Positions 1 to 9,101 of a DNA stretch of 13,345 bases are shown here, piece after piece (within the stretch, counting starts at the first letter, position 1; each line of letters opens with the position of its first letter). The position numbers and the translations under genes were made by a program. The notes below the pieces were generated by a model. It had not been told where the DNA came from. It searched no databases and was given only the letters and a program-made list of their open reading frames with translations. The DNA is from Monosiga brevicollis MX1 (Eukaryota > Opisthokonta > Choanoflagellata > Craspedida > Salpingoecidae), in assembly GCF_000002865.3 (NCBI RefSeq), contig NW_001865088.1, positions 86,337-99,681 of the forward strand, given 5' to 3'.

Positions 1-2047
1 AGGTGGACCAGGTGGCAGCACTGGCAGAGCTACTGCACCAACACTTTCCGGCCCTCTTGATCTTTTTGCACCCTGAGCACAGTGCATTGGGTGTACACCT
101 CCGCAAAGTACTTGGCCCCGACCTTCCAGCCAGTCTGATCTTGGAGGCCATGACCGAAGTGGACCAAGTGTTGACGCTCTCCTGCCTGGGTCAGCTTGAG
201 CTCCATTACAACCAAAACCACAAGGTGTACAAAGCTCGTGCAGCGCTGCCAAATCGGCCTGAGCAAGAACAGGATTTGGCTGTCAAGGAGTATGCATTTG
301 CCCAGCAACACAAGCAAAATCAGTGTCGTACGTTTCTGCGCGAGCTTCGCGCCATGCGCCAGCTTGAGCATCCAAACATCGTTCCAGTCCTCGGTGCGCT
401 TGTGGGCGTGCATGATGGCCACCCAAGCGCCTATCTGGTGCAGCCGTGGTGTACACAGGGGGATCTGCAGCAGTGGCTCGGCAAGGCGCGGCATCTGGCC
501 GCCTCGACCGTCGTTGCGAGTTTGATGACGCAGCTGCGCATGGCCCTGGCGTTTATGCATAGCAAGGGCCTGGTGCATCGGGATGTCAAGCTGAGCAATG
601 TGATGCTGGACGGTGACGAGGACCAACCTGTTGTGCGGCTCGGCGATTTCGACATTGCCAAGGCGGCTGCCGAAGCCACCATGCTGCCATGCACAGCCAC
701 TGCGTCGTCGGGCACGACTGGCTATGTAGCACCGGAGGTGCTTTTCGGCCAGGGTCGAGTGGGGGCGCGTTCGGCACAGGATGCCTTTTCCTTTGGCTGT
801 GTGCTATACAACACCTACATGTTTCCACAGACGGTGCCACCTGCTCGTTTACCCACGGACCAGCTTGCCGATCAATGCACATGGGATGCAGGGGCAGGAG
901 GTGCAGAATGCAGTTTTCCGCACTTGGCGGCTGAGGTGAGTAATATCGCAATATCCCTTGAGCGACAACTGAGCACCGCTTTGATTGTGATTTGCTTTGC
1001 TGACCTTTGCTGCAGATGTGCAATTCGACGAGCGAGTTGTACAAGGAAACACGGGCCTTGCTTGCAACAGATCCAAAGCAGCGGCCAAGTCTCTTCAGCG
1101 CCGGGCAAAGAGTGCAGCGACCTGTCACGACTCAAGCTGTTGGACCAGCCATTGACGTTTTACGCGACGCACCCGAGCTCATCCCAGAGGTGCGTTGCTT
1201 GCCGACATAGTCATATTTACATTATTTTTATCTTGACAAGCTGACTGATTTGACCCCATTGTGTACCAAGGTGGTTGAGCTGCTACAGCAGCTGAGTGCT
1301 GACGGGCGAGGGCCAAGCAACATTGCAGTGCGGCGGGTGGAGCGTGTGCAGAACCCCGTGCTGTGGGAACGGTACAGCGCCAAGCGATGGGAGATGCTGC
1401 ACCGCATTACAAGTCAGGAGCACTATGATCAACTTCATACGGCCACAGTAGATGCGCTCTCGGGCTGTCCAGCTTTGCTTCGAAATACACCCTGTCAAGA
1501 GCGCTTGTTGCTTCACGGCATCGCCCCTGACACAATGTTGCGCGACAAGATTGTGCGCCTGGGCTTTGACTATCGTTTCGCTGGTCGCAGCTCAGGCCAC
1601 AATTATGGACTTGGTGTTTACTTGGCCGATCATCCCGGCAAGGTGTGGTGATACTGTTGATTTGCAGGGTGATACGTGCGTGTCCTTACATTTTTTTTTT
1701 GGCGCTGTGTGTCTACTGGAACCTGGGTGTAGAGTCACCAATATGCGACGTGCGGAGCAAACGGCGAGCGCATGCTCATTATTACGCGAGCTCTGTTGGG
1801 CCGTGCCTATGTCCATCCTTCGCCTCCTTTCAGAGCGCTAGCTCCCCCGCTGCTGCCCGATGCACCCAACAACGAGCGGTATGTCAATCAAGATTCGAGT
1901 CCTGTCTCACAGTTTGATGGGACTCATGTTTGGTTGTCTTGCAGATTTGATTCTGTCATTGCTACACCGCAAGTTACGTTTCGCGAGGTGATAATGTTCG
2001 ACAACGCCCAGATTTACCCCGAACTAGTCGTCTACTACACTGCCTAG
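1..2047 (+). CDS. Copy A: kinase-PARP fusion protein, 5'-truncated by the window edge
   Basis: Five exons are inferred by GT/AG signals and alignment to copy B: 1-935, 1016-1189, 1271-1642, 1733-1878 and 1945-2047, stop TAG at 2045-2047. Base 3 corresponds to copy B base 6652, so the ankyrin and most helical sequence lies upstream of the window. The first exon carries a protein kinase domain: LAVKEY lysine, HRDVKLSN catalytic loop, GDFDIAK in place of DFG, and GYVAPE. The DPKQRPS motif of subdomain XI is on exon 2, so an intron splits the kinase. Exons 3-5 encode a PARP catalytic domain: [14 protein letters not shown] (nicotinamide-binding His-Gly), GLGVYLADH (Tyr), and REVIMF followed by [11 protein letters not shown], giving an H-Y-E triad. 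All junctions keep frame and no premature stop is seen, so this visible part looks functional. Exon lengths 174, 372 and 146 recur in the paralogue. Likely a signalling enzyme that transfers ADP-ribose and perhaps phosphate to proteins; substrates are unknown. Confidence 0.85.
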
Positions 2048-2430
2048 ATGTTTTCGTTGAGATCCTTTGTCGTGCAGTCAAACCTGCTCTCCCAGGCACT
2101 TGTACTGCTTTTGCACACATCCAGCGTCGTTCACCACAAGGCCTCCTCGTTGGGAATACCCAAAGGTGGTTTGACTTTGCTTGCACATCCACGCACATCC
2201 TTTGAATGTGGGAAGGCGCACAAGTCAACCTCGCGCGTGTTTCAAGTACTTTGCCATGTCTAATCCGCCTTTGACTATCGTCGTCTCTTCTTGCTGTGAT
2301 ACCTGTGCTTGGACACGCGTTGCACTTTCCCTGTCCTTGGAACCGAGAGCGATTCCGCAGCTATTTCAACGGTGCACCTGGTCTGGTCATTGTGAATACG
2401 TTCCAACCGCAGCTGGTAGAATTGACCTGC
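2048..2430. other. 3' flank of copy A, with blocks shared with the copy B flank
   Basis: No gene is supported here. Several blocks match the region after copy B (8737-9101) in the same order. The clearest are TGCTTTTGCACACA near 2106 (8806 in B), GTACTTTGC at 2246 (8962 in B), TGGTCTGGTCATTGTGAAT at 2379-2397 (9053-9071 in B) and ACCGCAGCTGG followed by ATTGACCT at 2406-2428 (9079-9101 in B). The duplication therefore extended past the stop codon. The segment may be 3' UTR plus downstream DNA. Open frames exist on both strands, but the differences between copies fall at all three codon positions, which argues against coding. Confidence 0.6.
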
Positions 2431-3148
2431 AGACAGCAAAAAATGTCTTGCTCCTTCCCGACAAACGCCCCCGAAACCCCTGGAAAAAGGTTTCGTCTCG
2501 ACTGCGTCTCGAGTCGTTGAGGTATCACGGCGTACCTCAACCGTGTGTTGGAAGCAGCGATGAAAATCAGGATTGCAAAAATTCTGCGAGACCAACGGGT
2601 GTCGACACGGTGCTCCGGTGATTGCCTGAACGGCTCATGCTGATGATGATGATGATGATGCCACGACACTCCACCTCGCCCGAGGAGCAGAAACCAGGCG
2701 CAAGTGAAAAAAAATAAAATAAAATAAAAAAAAAAAGCAAGAAGAAGGACATGAAGCACAGTCATTGAGCGCGCGCCTCGCACTCGTCTGACCAACTTTT
2801 CGTTGACGCGTTGCCATGAGCTTAAATCCGGCTCGCTCGCCGTCAGGAATGGTCGCTCGCATCCGGGCAGGGGATAAGATTGATATGACTGGAGAGGCAG
2901 TTAGCCAAACGGGCTTGTAACGTCATGGCAAGCATCGAGGCAGTACACGTTGTACGTTCAAGCCCCAGTTTTACAGCGCCTTGGAAGCTGCTCGTAACAG
3001 GCGAGCTGTCATGCCAGGCAAAGGGGCAGTCCACGTTGGTACGGACACAAGCTTGACGGCGCTTTGGAACATTTGCTTGTAAGACTGTTGTTGTTTTGAC
3101 TTTTTCTCCGAAAATAAAAAATTAAAAAAGAAGAAAAAAGGTGTAAAC

Positions 3149-3166
3149 GTGTGTGTGTGTGTGTGT
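3149..3166. repeat. (GT)9 microsatellite
   Basis: Nine uninterrupted GT units, just after an A-rich tract. It causes the His-Thr runs in minus-strand translations here. Confidence 0.95.
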
Positions 3167-3282
3167 TCTTCGCATTTTTCTCGTTCTTTGGCTTTTGGCA
3201 TTTGCCTTTGACTTCTTCTTCTTCTTCCCCTCTTTGGCATCGGTCTCGATCTCGATATCAGCTGACTTGACGTGTCTTGCTT

Positions 3283-3300
3283 TGTGTGTGTGTGTGTGTG
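3283..3300. repeat. (TG)9 microsatellite
   Basis: Nine uninterrupted TG units, the second such tract within 150 bp and in the same orientation as the first. Confidence 0.95.
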
Positions 3301-3540
3301 ACGACTGATCGCTTGTGCTTGGTACGCTTTCCTGGTTGGGGCCTTGGGGCGACGCCAGAACGTTTTGATTGAAAGCACTGCTGCCATTTTTTTTGCTTTC
3401 AACTGAAGTTGGCCTCACTGATCTCGCCTCACGTGCGGTTGGGCAACCAAGTCCACCGGTCCTCGCAACCAAGTTATTTGTCTCGAGGTGAGTCGTTTGT
3501 TGCACCAGACAGAGAAGAGCAAGGAGCCCGCTGACCGGCT

Positions 3541-3564
3541 GCCGTTTTGGAAACGGCGCGCGCC
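3541..3564. promoter_or_regulatory. Inverted repeat plus GC palindrome upstream of copy B
   Basis: GCCGTTT and AAACGGC form a perfect 7-bp inverted repeat around a TGG loop (3541-3557). It overlaps the perfect 10-bp palindrome GGCGCGCGCC (3555-3564). Both lie about 130-155 bases before the copy B start codon, where a promoter or 5' UTR would be expected. A transcription-factor site or RNA hairpin is possible; no function is demonstrated. Confidence 0.3.
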
Positions 3565-3696
3565 TGTCGAATCCCAGTCCGAATTCTGGGTTGTCAGACG
3601 AGTTGTACTTGGAGGGGGCTCATGAGATTGATGATGGATAGAGAAGCAAGCAAAGCGGTTTGAAGCGGATGGTGAATAGAGAGAGATACCGTTACC

Positions 3697-6600
3697 ATGA
3701 GTGATGATGGAGAGCAGCTGTACAGGGCGTGTGATTCATCAGATCCACAAAAGGCGCTGCAGCTGCTGACCAGTTGGGACCAACAACGCATTCGAGATGC
3801 TGCCCAATACAAAAATAAGGTGGTACGTATGCTGTTTGGTATGATGTTGTGTGATATTGGTTACACTTTGAATATGTCACTGGATGGGGTGACGTTATGG
3901 TATAACATGGGACATATACTGCATGTTTGCATCATCCCACAGCTTGGCTTTACACCACTGCACAGGGCCTGCCAATACGGTCATGTCAAGGTGGTGGAGA
4001 TGCTGTTGAAGCACGGTGCTGATGCTGAAGCCAAGGAGATCGTCAGTACAGTACCTCCCTCTTCCCCCCTTTAACCCCCCTATGCTGGTGCACCTGTACC
4101 CCATGATGATGCTGATGATGATGATGCTGTACCTGTACGTCATGCTGATGCATCATCCCACAGACTGGCTATACACCACTGCACTATGCCTGCCGTAAGG
4201 GTGATGTCAAGGTGGTGGAGATGCTGTTGAAGCACGGTGCTGATACTGAAGCCAAGAACAACGTCAGTACAGTACCTCCCTCTTCTCCCCTTTACCCCTC
4301 TATGATGGTGCACCCGTACCCCATGATGATGATGATGATGATGATGATGCTGTACCTGTACGTCATGCTGATGCATCATCCCACAGTGGGGCGAAACACC
4401 ACTGCACATGGCCTGCGATAACGGTCATGTCAAGGTGGTGGAGATGCTGTTGAAGCACGGTGCTGATGCTAAAGCCAAGAACAACGTCAGTACAGTACCT
4501 CCCTCTTCCCCCCTTTACCCACCATGATGGTGCACCCGTACCCCATGATGATGATGATGATGCTGCTGTACCTGTACGTCATGCTGATGCATCATCCCAC
4601 AGAATGGCAGTACACCACTGCACTGGGCCTGCCTTTACGGTCATGTCAAGGTGGTGGAGATGCTGTTGAAGCACGGTGCTGATACTGAAGCCAAGAACGA
4701 CGTCAGTACAGCACCTCCCTCTTCCCCCCCTTGACCCATCTGGCTGCTGCTCCTGCTCCCCTGCCCCGTCGCCTTTGCCCCCGTCCCTCCTCTCCGCTAC
4801 ACCCTGCCCATCCGTGCGTGCCCGTTCTCCACCCCTGGCTCCTTTGCTTCTTTCCCGCTATCCCTCTTCTTCCCCCGTTTTGCGTCCGCCCGTTGTCGGT
4901 GCTCCCCGCGCCCCACTTGTCTCTTCCGCCTGCCGTTTTCGCTCTCCCCTTTTTCTGATCCATCCCCAACCCCTTGCCATCACGCCTCTGCCTCCCTCGC
5001 TCGCCCAAGCGGCTCTCGGTGACCGCGCCTTGACTTTTGCCCCCGGCACACGCGCCTTTTCCTTTTTTTTTTTTTCCTCTCTCCAAGCGCGCCTCCGTTC
5101 GGACCCCTGCTACCTGCCCGCACCATTTGCACACCACTCGCGCGTCTGGCGTCTTCGGCCCACTTCAAAGCATTGTCACCTCGCCTGTGTTATATCAAAG
5201 CAAATGCACGTCGCCCAACTCAGCCCTCACGTCGCTGTCCACCTCACACGCTCCAATCACATGTCCTCAGGATGGCGAAACACCCCTTGATGTCGGACAT
5301 AGATATGGCGACAAGCTGGAGCCCGTGTTTGCTGCCCACGAGGCTCGCCTACCACAACCACCCGCACCACTCGCTCCGCCTACGCCGGCACCGCCTTCCG
5401 CCTGGCTACCACCTCTGCCCACCACCCCCACCCTCGAGGTGAGCCTGCTCCCCGATCTTGTTTTCCCAATGCATTTATTGCCCCAATCCCCACGGCCTCA
5501 TGCAACCTAATCACGACCAATGGCACCCCACAACCCTTCATTAGACCACGGCCTCTGTTGTGGTGGCGGTCGACACTTGGCTCAGGCCACTCCTGCCGGA
5601 GCGCACCACCACCCATCCCCTCCCCCACCTCGATGCCTTTATCAGCGGTGCCGCCAAACAAAACCCCAATCTTGCAACGGCGGTTGCGGACATCCAGATG
5701 ACCATCGATGAAGCGCCACCAGAGTTTCCTGCCATGGACTGGGCTGCCTTCCGGGCGACCACCACCCAGGCCCTCGGCGCGCTCGACCAGGCACTGGCAG
5801 CACCCCAAGCGTTGAACAACCGCTTGAAGCAATTGGACCCCAACACTGACAACCTAGAATCAGTGCTGCAAGAGCTGCACGGTGTCACTGCTGGTTTTGA
5901 GCTGCAGCCGGTGCTTCTGGAGCTTCAGACCGTGCTGGCAGCATGCCCAGCTCCACCCACCACGCCAGTGAACGCGCCCAAGACACCACCTGCCGACCTA
6001 GCGGCAGCCCTGAGCAAAGTCATCGTTCTGAGCGGCGTGGAACCCAAGCGTCAGGAGCTGCTCACCAGCGCCAACAGCAACCTCAAGCGCCTCGTGCTGG
6101 CCTTGATTGAGGCCCTGGGCGCCGTGGCAAAAGCGGGAACCACCGACACAATTCATCGCGTGGACACACTAGAGCAGTGTGCGCAAGGCTTGGATGTGAG
6201 TGCACCACCTCCAGCCGAGGCATTGCCCGAGGCCTGGGAGGAGCTGTGCCAAGCCCACGAAAAGCTGAGCTTGCCCGAGCAGAACGGCCTGGAGCAGCTG
6301 ATAACATGGAGAGTCGAGCACGACTATGAGCATCAAGATTGGTATCTGGCGTTTGCGCTTCACGAGGCGCAAGCCCTGGTGCAGCAGTTGCAAGACATGA
6401 TCGACTGGCAAGCCACGACGCTGTCCGTGCTGACTTCATGCGAAGAGTATGCAAGCGGCATCACGCAGAGCAGCGCAGATCAAGTAGTATCCATTCATGA
6501 GGAGGTGGCCAAGCTGCAGAAGAACATCCAGACAACCACGGCATTCTTGCCCTTGGCTCCAGATGAGATGCGAGCTGGCCTCGAGACTCGATTGCAAACT

Positions 6601-8736
6601 ATGAAGGAGCGCTTGGTCATTTTGCAGCAACAACTATCGGATCAAACACAGGTAGACCAGGTGGCGGCACTGGCAGAGCTGCTACACCAACACTTTCCAG
6701 CTCTTCTGGTCTTTTTGCACCCTGACCAGAGCGCGCTGGGAGCGCGGCTCCGCACAGTGCTTGGCCCCGACCTTCCAGCCAGTCTGATCTTGGAGGCCAT
6801 GACCGAAGTAGACCAGGGTTTGACGCTCTCCGGCCTGGGCCAAGTGTCTCTCCAATACAACCAGAATCATAAGGTGTACAAAGCCCGCGCAGCACTGCCG
6901 AATCTTCCTGAGCAAGATTTGGCTGTCAAAGAGTATGCACTTGCTGAGCAACACAAGCAGGACCAGTGCCGTACATTCCTGCGCGAGCTTCGCGCCATGC
7001 GCCAGCTTAAGCACCCACACATCATCCCGGTCCTCGGCGCGCTCGTGGACGTACACAGTAGGCACCCAAGTGCCTATTTGGTGCAGCCATGGTGTGCACA
7101 GGGGGATCTGCAGCAGTGGCTCAGCAAGGCACGCCACATGGCCACCTCGACCGTGATTTCGAATCTGATGAATCAGCTGCGCACGGCCCTGGCGTTTATG
7201 CATAGCAAGGGCTTGGTGCATCGGGATGTCAAGCTGAGCAACATCATGTTGGACGGTGCAGAGGACCAACCTGTTGTGCGGCTCGGTGATTTTGACATTG
7301 CCAAGGCCGCCGCTGAAGCCACCATGCTACCATCTACGGCCACCGCATCGTCGGGCACGGCGGGCTATGTGGCACCCGAAGTGCTTTTTGGCCGGGGCCG
7401 AGTGGGGGCGCGTCCAGCACAGGATGCCTTTTCCTTTGGCTGTGTGCTATACAACACCTACATGTACCCACAAACGGTGCCGCCGGCTCAGTCGCGAACC
7501 GATGAGGTTGTGGGTCATTGCAGATGGAATTTCCAAGCGGGAGATGGTGCCTTTAGCTTTCCTCATTTGGCGGCCGAGGTCAGTCAATTATTATTTTTTT
7601 CTCTATGATTTTAAGACGCTCTGGTTGTCGTCGTCGTCGTCGTTGTCGTTGTAGTTGCTCATACCTGTGTTTCTGTGCAGATGTGCGACATAGTGGGCGA
7701 TCTGTACAAGGAAACGCAAGCCTTGCTGGCAGCAGATCCGAAAGCAACGGCCAAGCCTTTTCAGCGCCGGGCAATTCGCAGAACGACCTGTCACGACCCA
7801 AGTTGTTGGGCCAGCCATTGATGTCTTGCGCGATGCGCCCGAGCTCATTTCAGAGGTGCGTTGCTTGTGATTTTTTTTCTCTCTCTTCCACGAATCGTCT
7901 GATTTGAACCTACTGGGTGGCTAGGTGGGTGAGCTACTGAAGCAGCTGAACACCGATGGGCGGGGGCCAGCGAATATCACAGTGCAACGAGTGGAGCGCG
8001 TGCACAACCCCGTGCTGTGGGAGCGCTACAGCGTCAAGCGACGCGAAATGTTGCATCGCATCAAAAGTCAGGAGCATTGCACCCAGATTCAAACGGCCAC
8101 ATCAGATGCGCCTTCGGGCTCTCCAGCTCTGCTTCGCGATACATCCTGTCAAGAGCGCCTGTTGCTCCACGGCATCGCCCCTGACACAATGTTGCGCGAC
8201 AAAATTGTGCGCCTGGGCCTTGACTATCGCTTTGCTGGCAACAGTGCCGGCCACCGATTCGGTCTCGGTGTTTACTTGACGGACCATCCCGGCAAGGTAG
8301 GGCAGCACTGCGCTGGCTATCAATCTCGCCTGTTTACCCAAGTGCTGTGGTGCTGACGCAATGTGCTTACATGATCTCAGAGTCACCGGTACAGCAATAC
8401 TGGATCCAACGGCGAACGAATGCTTGTCATCGCGCGAGCCCTGCTGGGTCATGCCTTTGTCCATCCATCACCTCCTTCTGGGGCGCTGGCGCCACCGCTC
8501 CTGCCCGCTGCGCCCAACAACGAGCGGTGCGTCGGACAAAATCGCCTGCCTATTGCATGTTGCCTTCAGCAGGGTACCTCTGTCCACCACCTGATCTGAC
8601 TTGTTGCATTTGCCATTGAATTCTCTTTAGGTATGACTCGGTCGTCGCGACACCCTCTGGGGAATTCCACGAGGTGGTGGTGTTTAAGAATGCCCAAATG
8701 TATCCCGAGCTGGTTGTATACTACACGGCCAATTAG
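3697..8736 (+). CDS. Copy B: ankyrin-helical-kinase-PARP fusion protein, with one apparent frameshift
   Basis: Eleven exons are inferred: 3697-3822 (or to 3819), 3943-4041, 4164-4262, 4387-4485, 4603-4701, 5271-5438, 5545-7578, 7681-7855, 7925-8296, 8381-8526 and 8631-8736. The ATG has A at -3 and an in-frame TGA upstream at 3673. Residues 1-42 form an ankyrin cap; four 33-residue repeats, each with TPLH, cover 43-174; a last partial repeat and a proline-rich linker run to 230. A helical, coiled-coil-like region of no recognised family spans about 231-650. The kinase follows: LAVKEY Lys near 691, HRD at 789-791, DFD from 812, then APE. The PARP domain ends the protein, with His1048, Tyr1083 and Glu1153. 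Exon 8 is 175 nt against 174 in copy A, so an extra A at 7741-7743 shifts the frame within the DPKQRP motif; without it the exons total 1174 codons. Tankyrases also join ankyrin repeats to PARP but have no kinase. The exon model is strong; function is inferred from domains. Confidence 0.82.
4042..4701 (+). repeat. Tandem ankyrin exon-plus-intron units
   Basis: Three successive units (4042-4262, 4263-4485, 4486-4701; 221, 223 and 216 bp) each consist of an intron and a 99-nt ankyrin exon. The introns share the donor-side GTCAGTACAGTACCTCCCTC, a CCCCATGATG run of variable ATG number, and the acceptor-side GCATCATCCCACAG. Intron 1 shares only the acceptor end and intron 5 only the donor end, as expected at the edges of an array. 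Exon differences cluster at the first residues of each repeat (LGF, TGY, WGE, NGS before TPLH), while the [13 protein letters not shown] core is constant. Confidence 0.92.
4702..5270 (+). other. Long CT-rich intron 5 of copy B
   Basis: The donor end repeats the ankyrin-intron sequence, then the intron becomes strongly pyrimidine-rich, including a T run near 5060-5075, and ends in TGTCCTCAG. At 569 bp it is the longest intron of the gene. Open frames through it on both strands come from its skewed composition and are not coding evidence. A lost further ankyrin exon is possible, but I see no remnant. Confidence 0.7.
7624..7655 (+). repeat. TCG/TTG trinucleotide tract in the kinase-splitting intron of copy B
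   Basis: Short imperfect GTC and GTT triplets fill the centre of intron 7579-7680. The equivalent intron of copy A (936-1015) has no such tract, whereas copy C has a much longer TTG tract at the same place. Confidence 0.8.
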
Positions 8737-9101
8737 GATGAGCTGGACTAGTCGGTGGTCGTTCGCGTCCAATCCGCCGCTTTCCCACGCATATGGACAC
8801 CCCGTTGCTTTTGCACACAATCAGCGTCATCTACCATGGGTCTTCCCACAGGAGCCCCTATGGAGCTGGTGCGACTTCATTTCCTGACTAACATACGCAC
8901 CGAGACGAACTGAGGCGTGCCCTTCCTCTAGGGGGCACATGCGTCGACCCGTGTGCTTCGTGTACTTTGCAATGTCTTGGCAGACAGTCTTGTCTGATAT
9001 GCTTGTGTTCGCCGTTGTTCGTTGTTGTTTGTTTGTTTGTTGTAACACCTCTTGGTCTGGTCACTGTGAATGCTTGCCGACCGCAGCTGGTTCAATTGAC
9101 C
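8737..9101. other. 3' flank of copy B, duplicated with copy A
   Basis: No gene is supported. Conserved blocks match 2048-2430 in order, as described there. Copy B has an extra GTTT/GTTG run around 9015-9040 that is absent from A. The divergence is patchy, which fits either old noncoding duplication or short conserved 3' UTR elements. Confidence 0.55.

Larger units (their letters stand above)
2431..3540. other. Intergenic stretch between copies A and B, no supported gene
   Basis: This holds a short (TGA)n run near 2640-2660 and an A-rich tract at 2705-2738 with overlapping AATAAA hexamers, a possible poly(A) signal for copy A about 665 bases after its stop. It also has a second A-rich tract near 3110-3140, two GT runs and a TTC run around 3210-3226. 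Minus-strand open frames at 2971-3505 translate to alternating His-Thr and Lys-rich peptides produced mainly by these repeats. One short acidic/Lys-rich stretch on the minus strand (about 3270-3180) could be an exon, but nothing else supports it. Confidence 0.5.

Noticed and set aside
30-626. 198-codon minus-strand frame opposite the kinase exon of copy A, and its counterpart at 6682-7269
   Set aside because: A paralogous antisense shadow; the plus strand carries clear kinase motifs and splice signals.
1643-1732. Alternative acceptor TTTGCAG at about 1662-1668 in copy A intron 4
   Set aside because: Using the acceptor at 1732 gives a 146-nt exon identical in length to copy B and preserves the PARP alignment.
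2640-2661. (TGA)n run as a relic of the ankyrin introns near copy A
   Set aside because: Only the triplet run is similar; none of the flanking intron sequence is present.
4140-4409. Minus-strand frame with a poly-His run
   Set aside because: Produced by ATG triplet repeats in the ankyrin introns; antisense to well-supported exons.
3943-4701. CRISPR-like or satellite array suggested by regular ~220-bp repeats
   Set aside because: The repeats contain ankyrin exons with splice sites; unit size and content fit exon duplication.
4676-5290. 204-codon plus-strand open frame
   Set aside because: It reads through the CT-rich intron 5 of copy B in a frame different from the ankyrin exon; its Pro/Ser/Leu content follows base composition.
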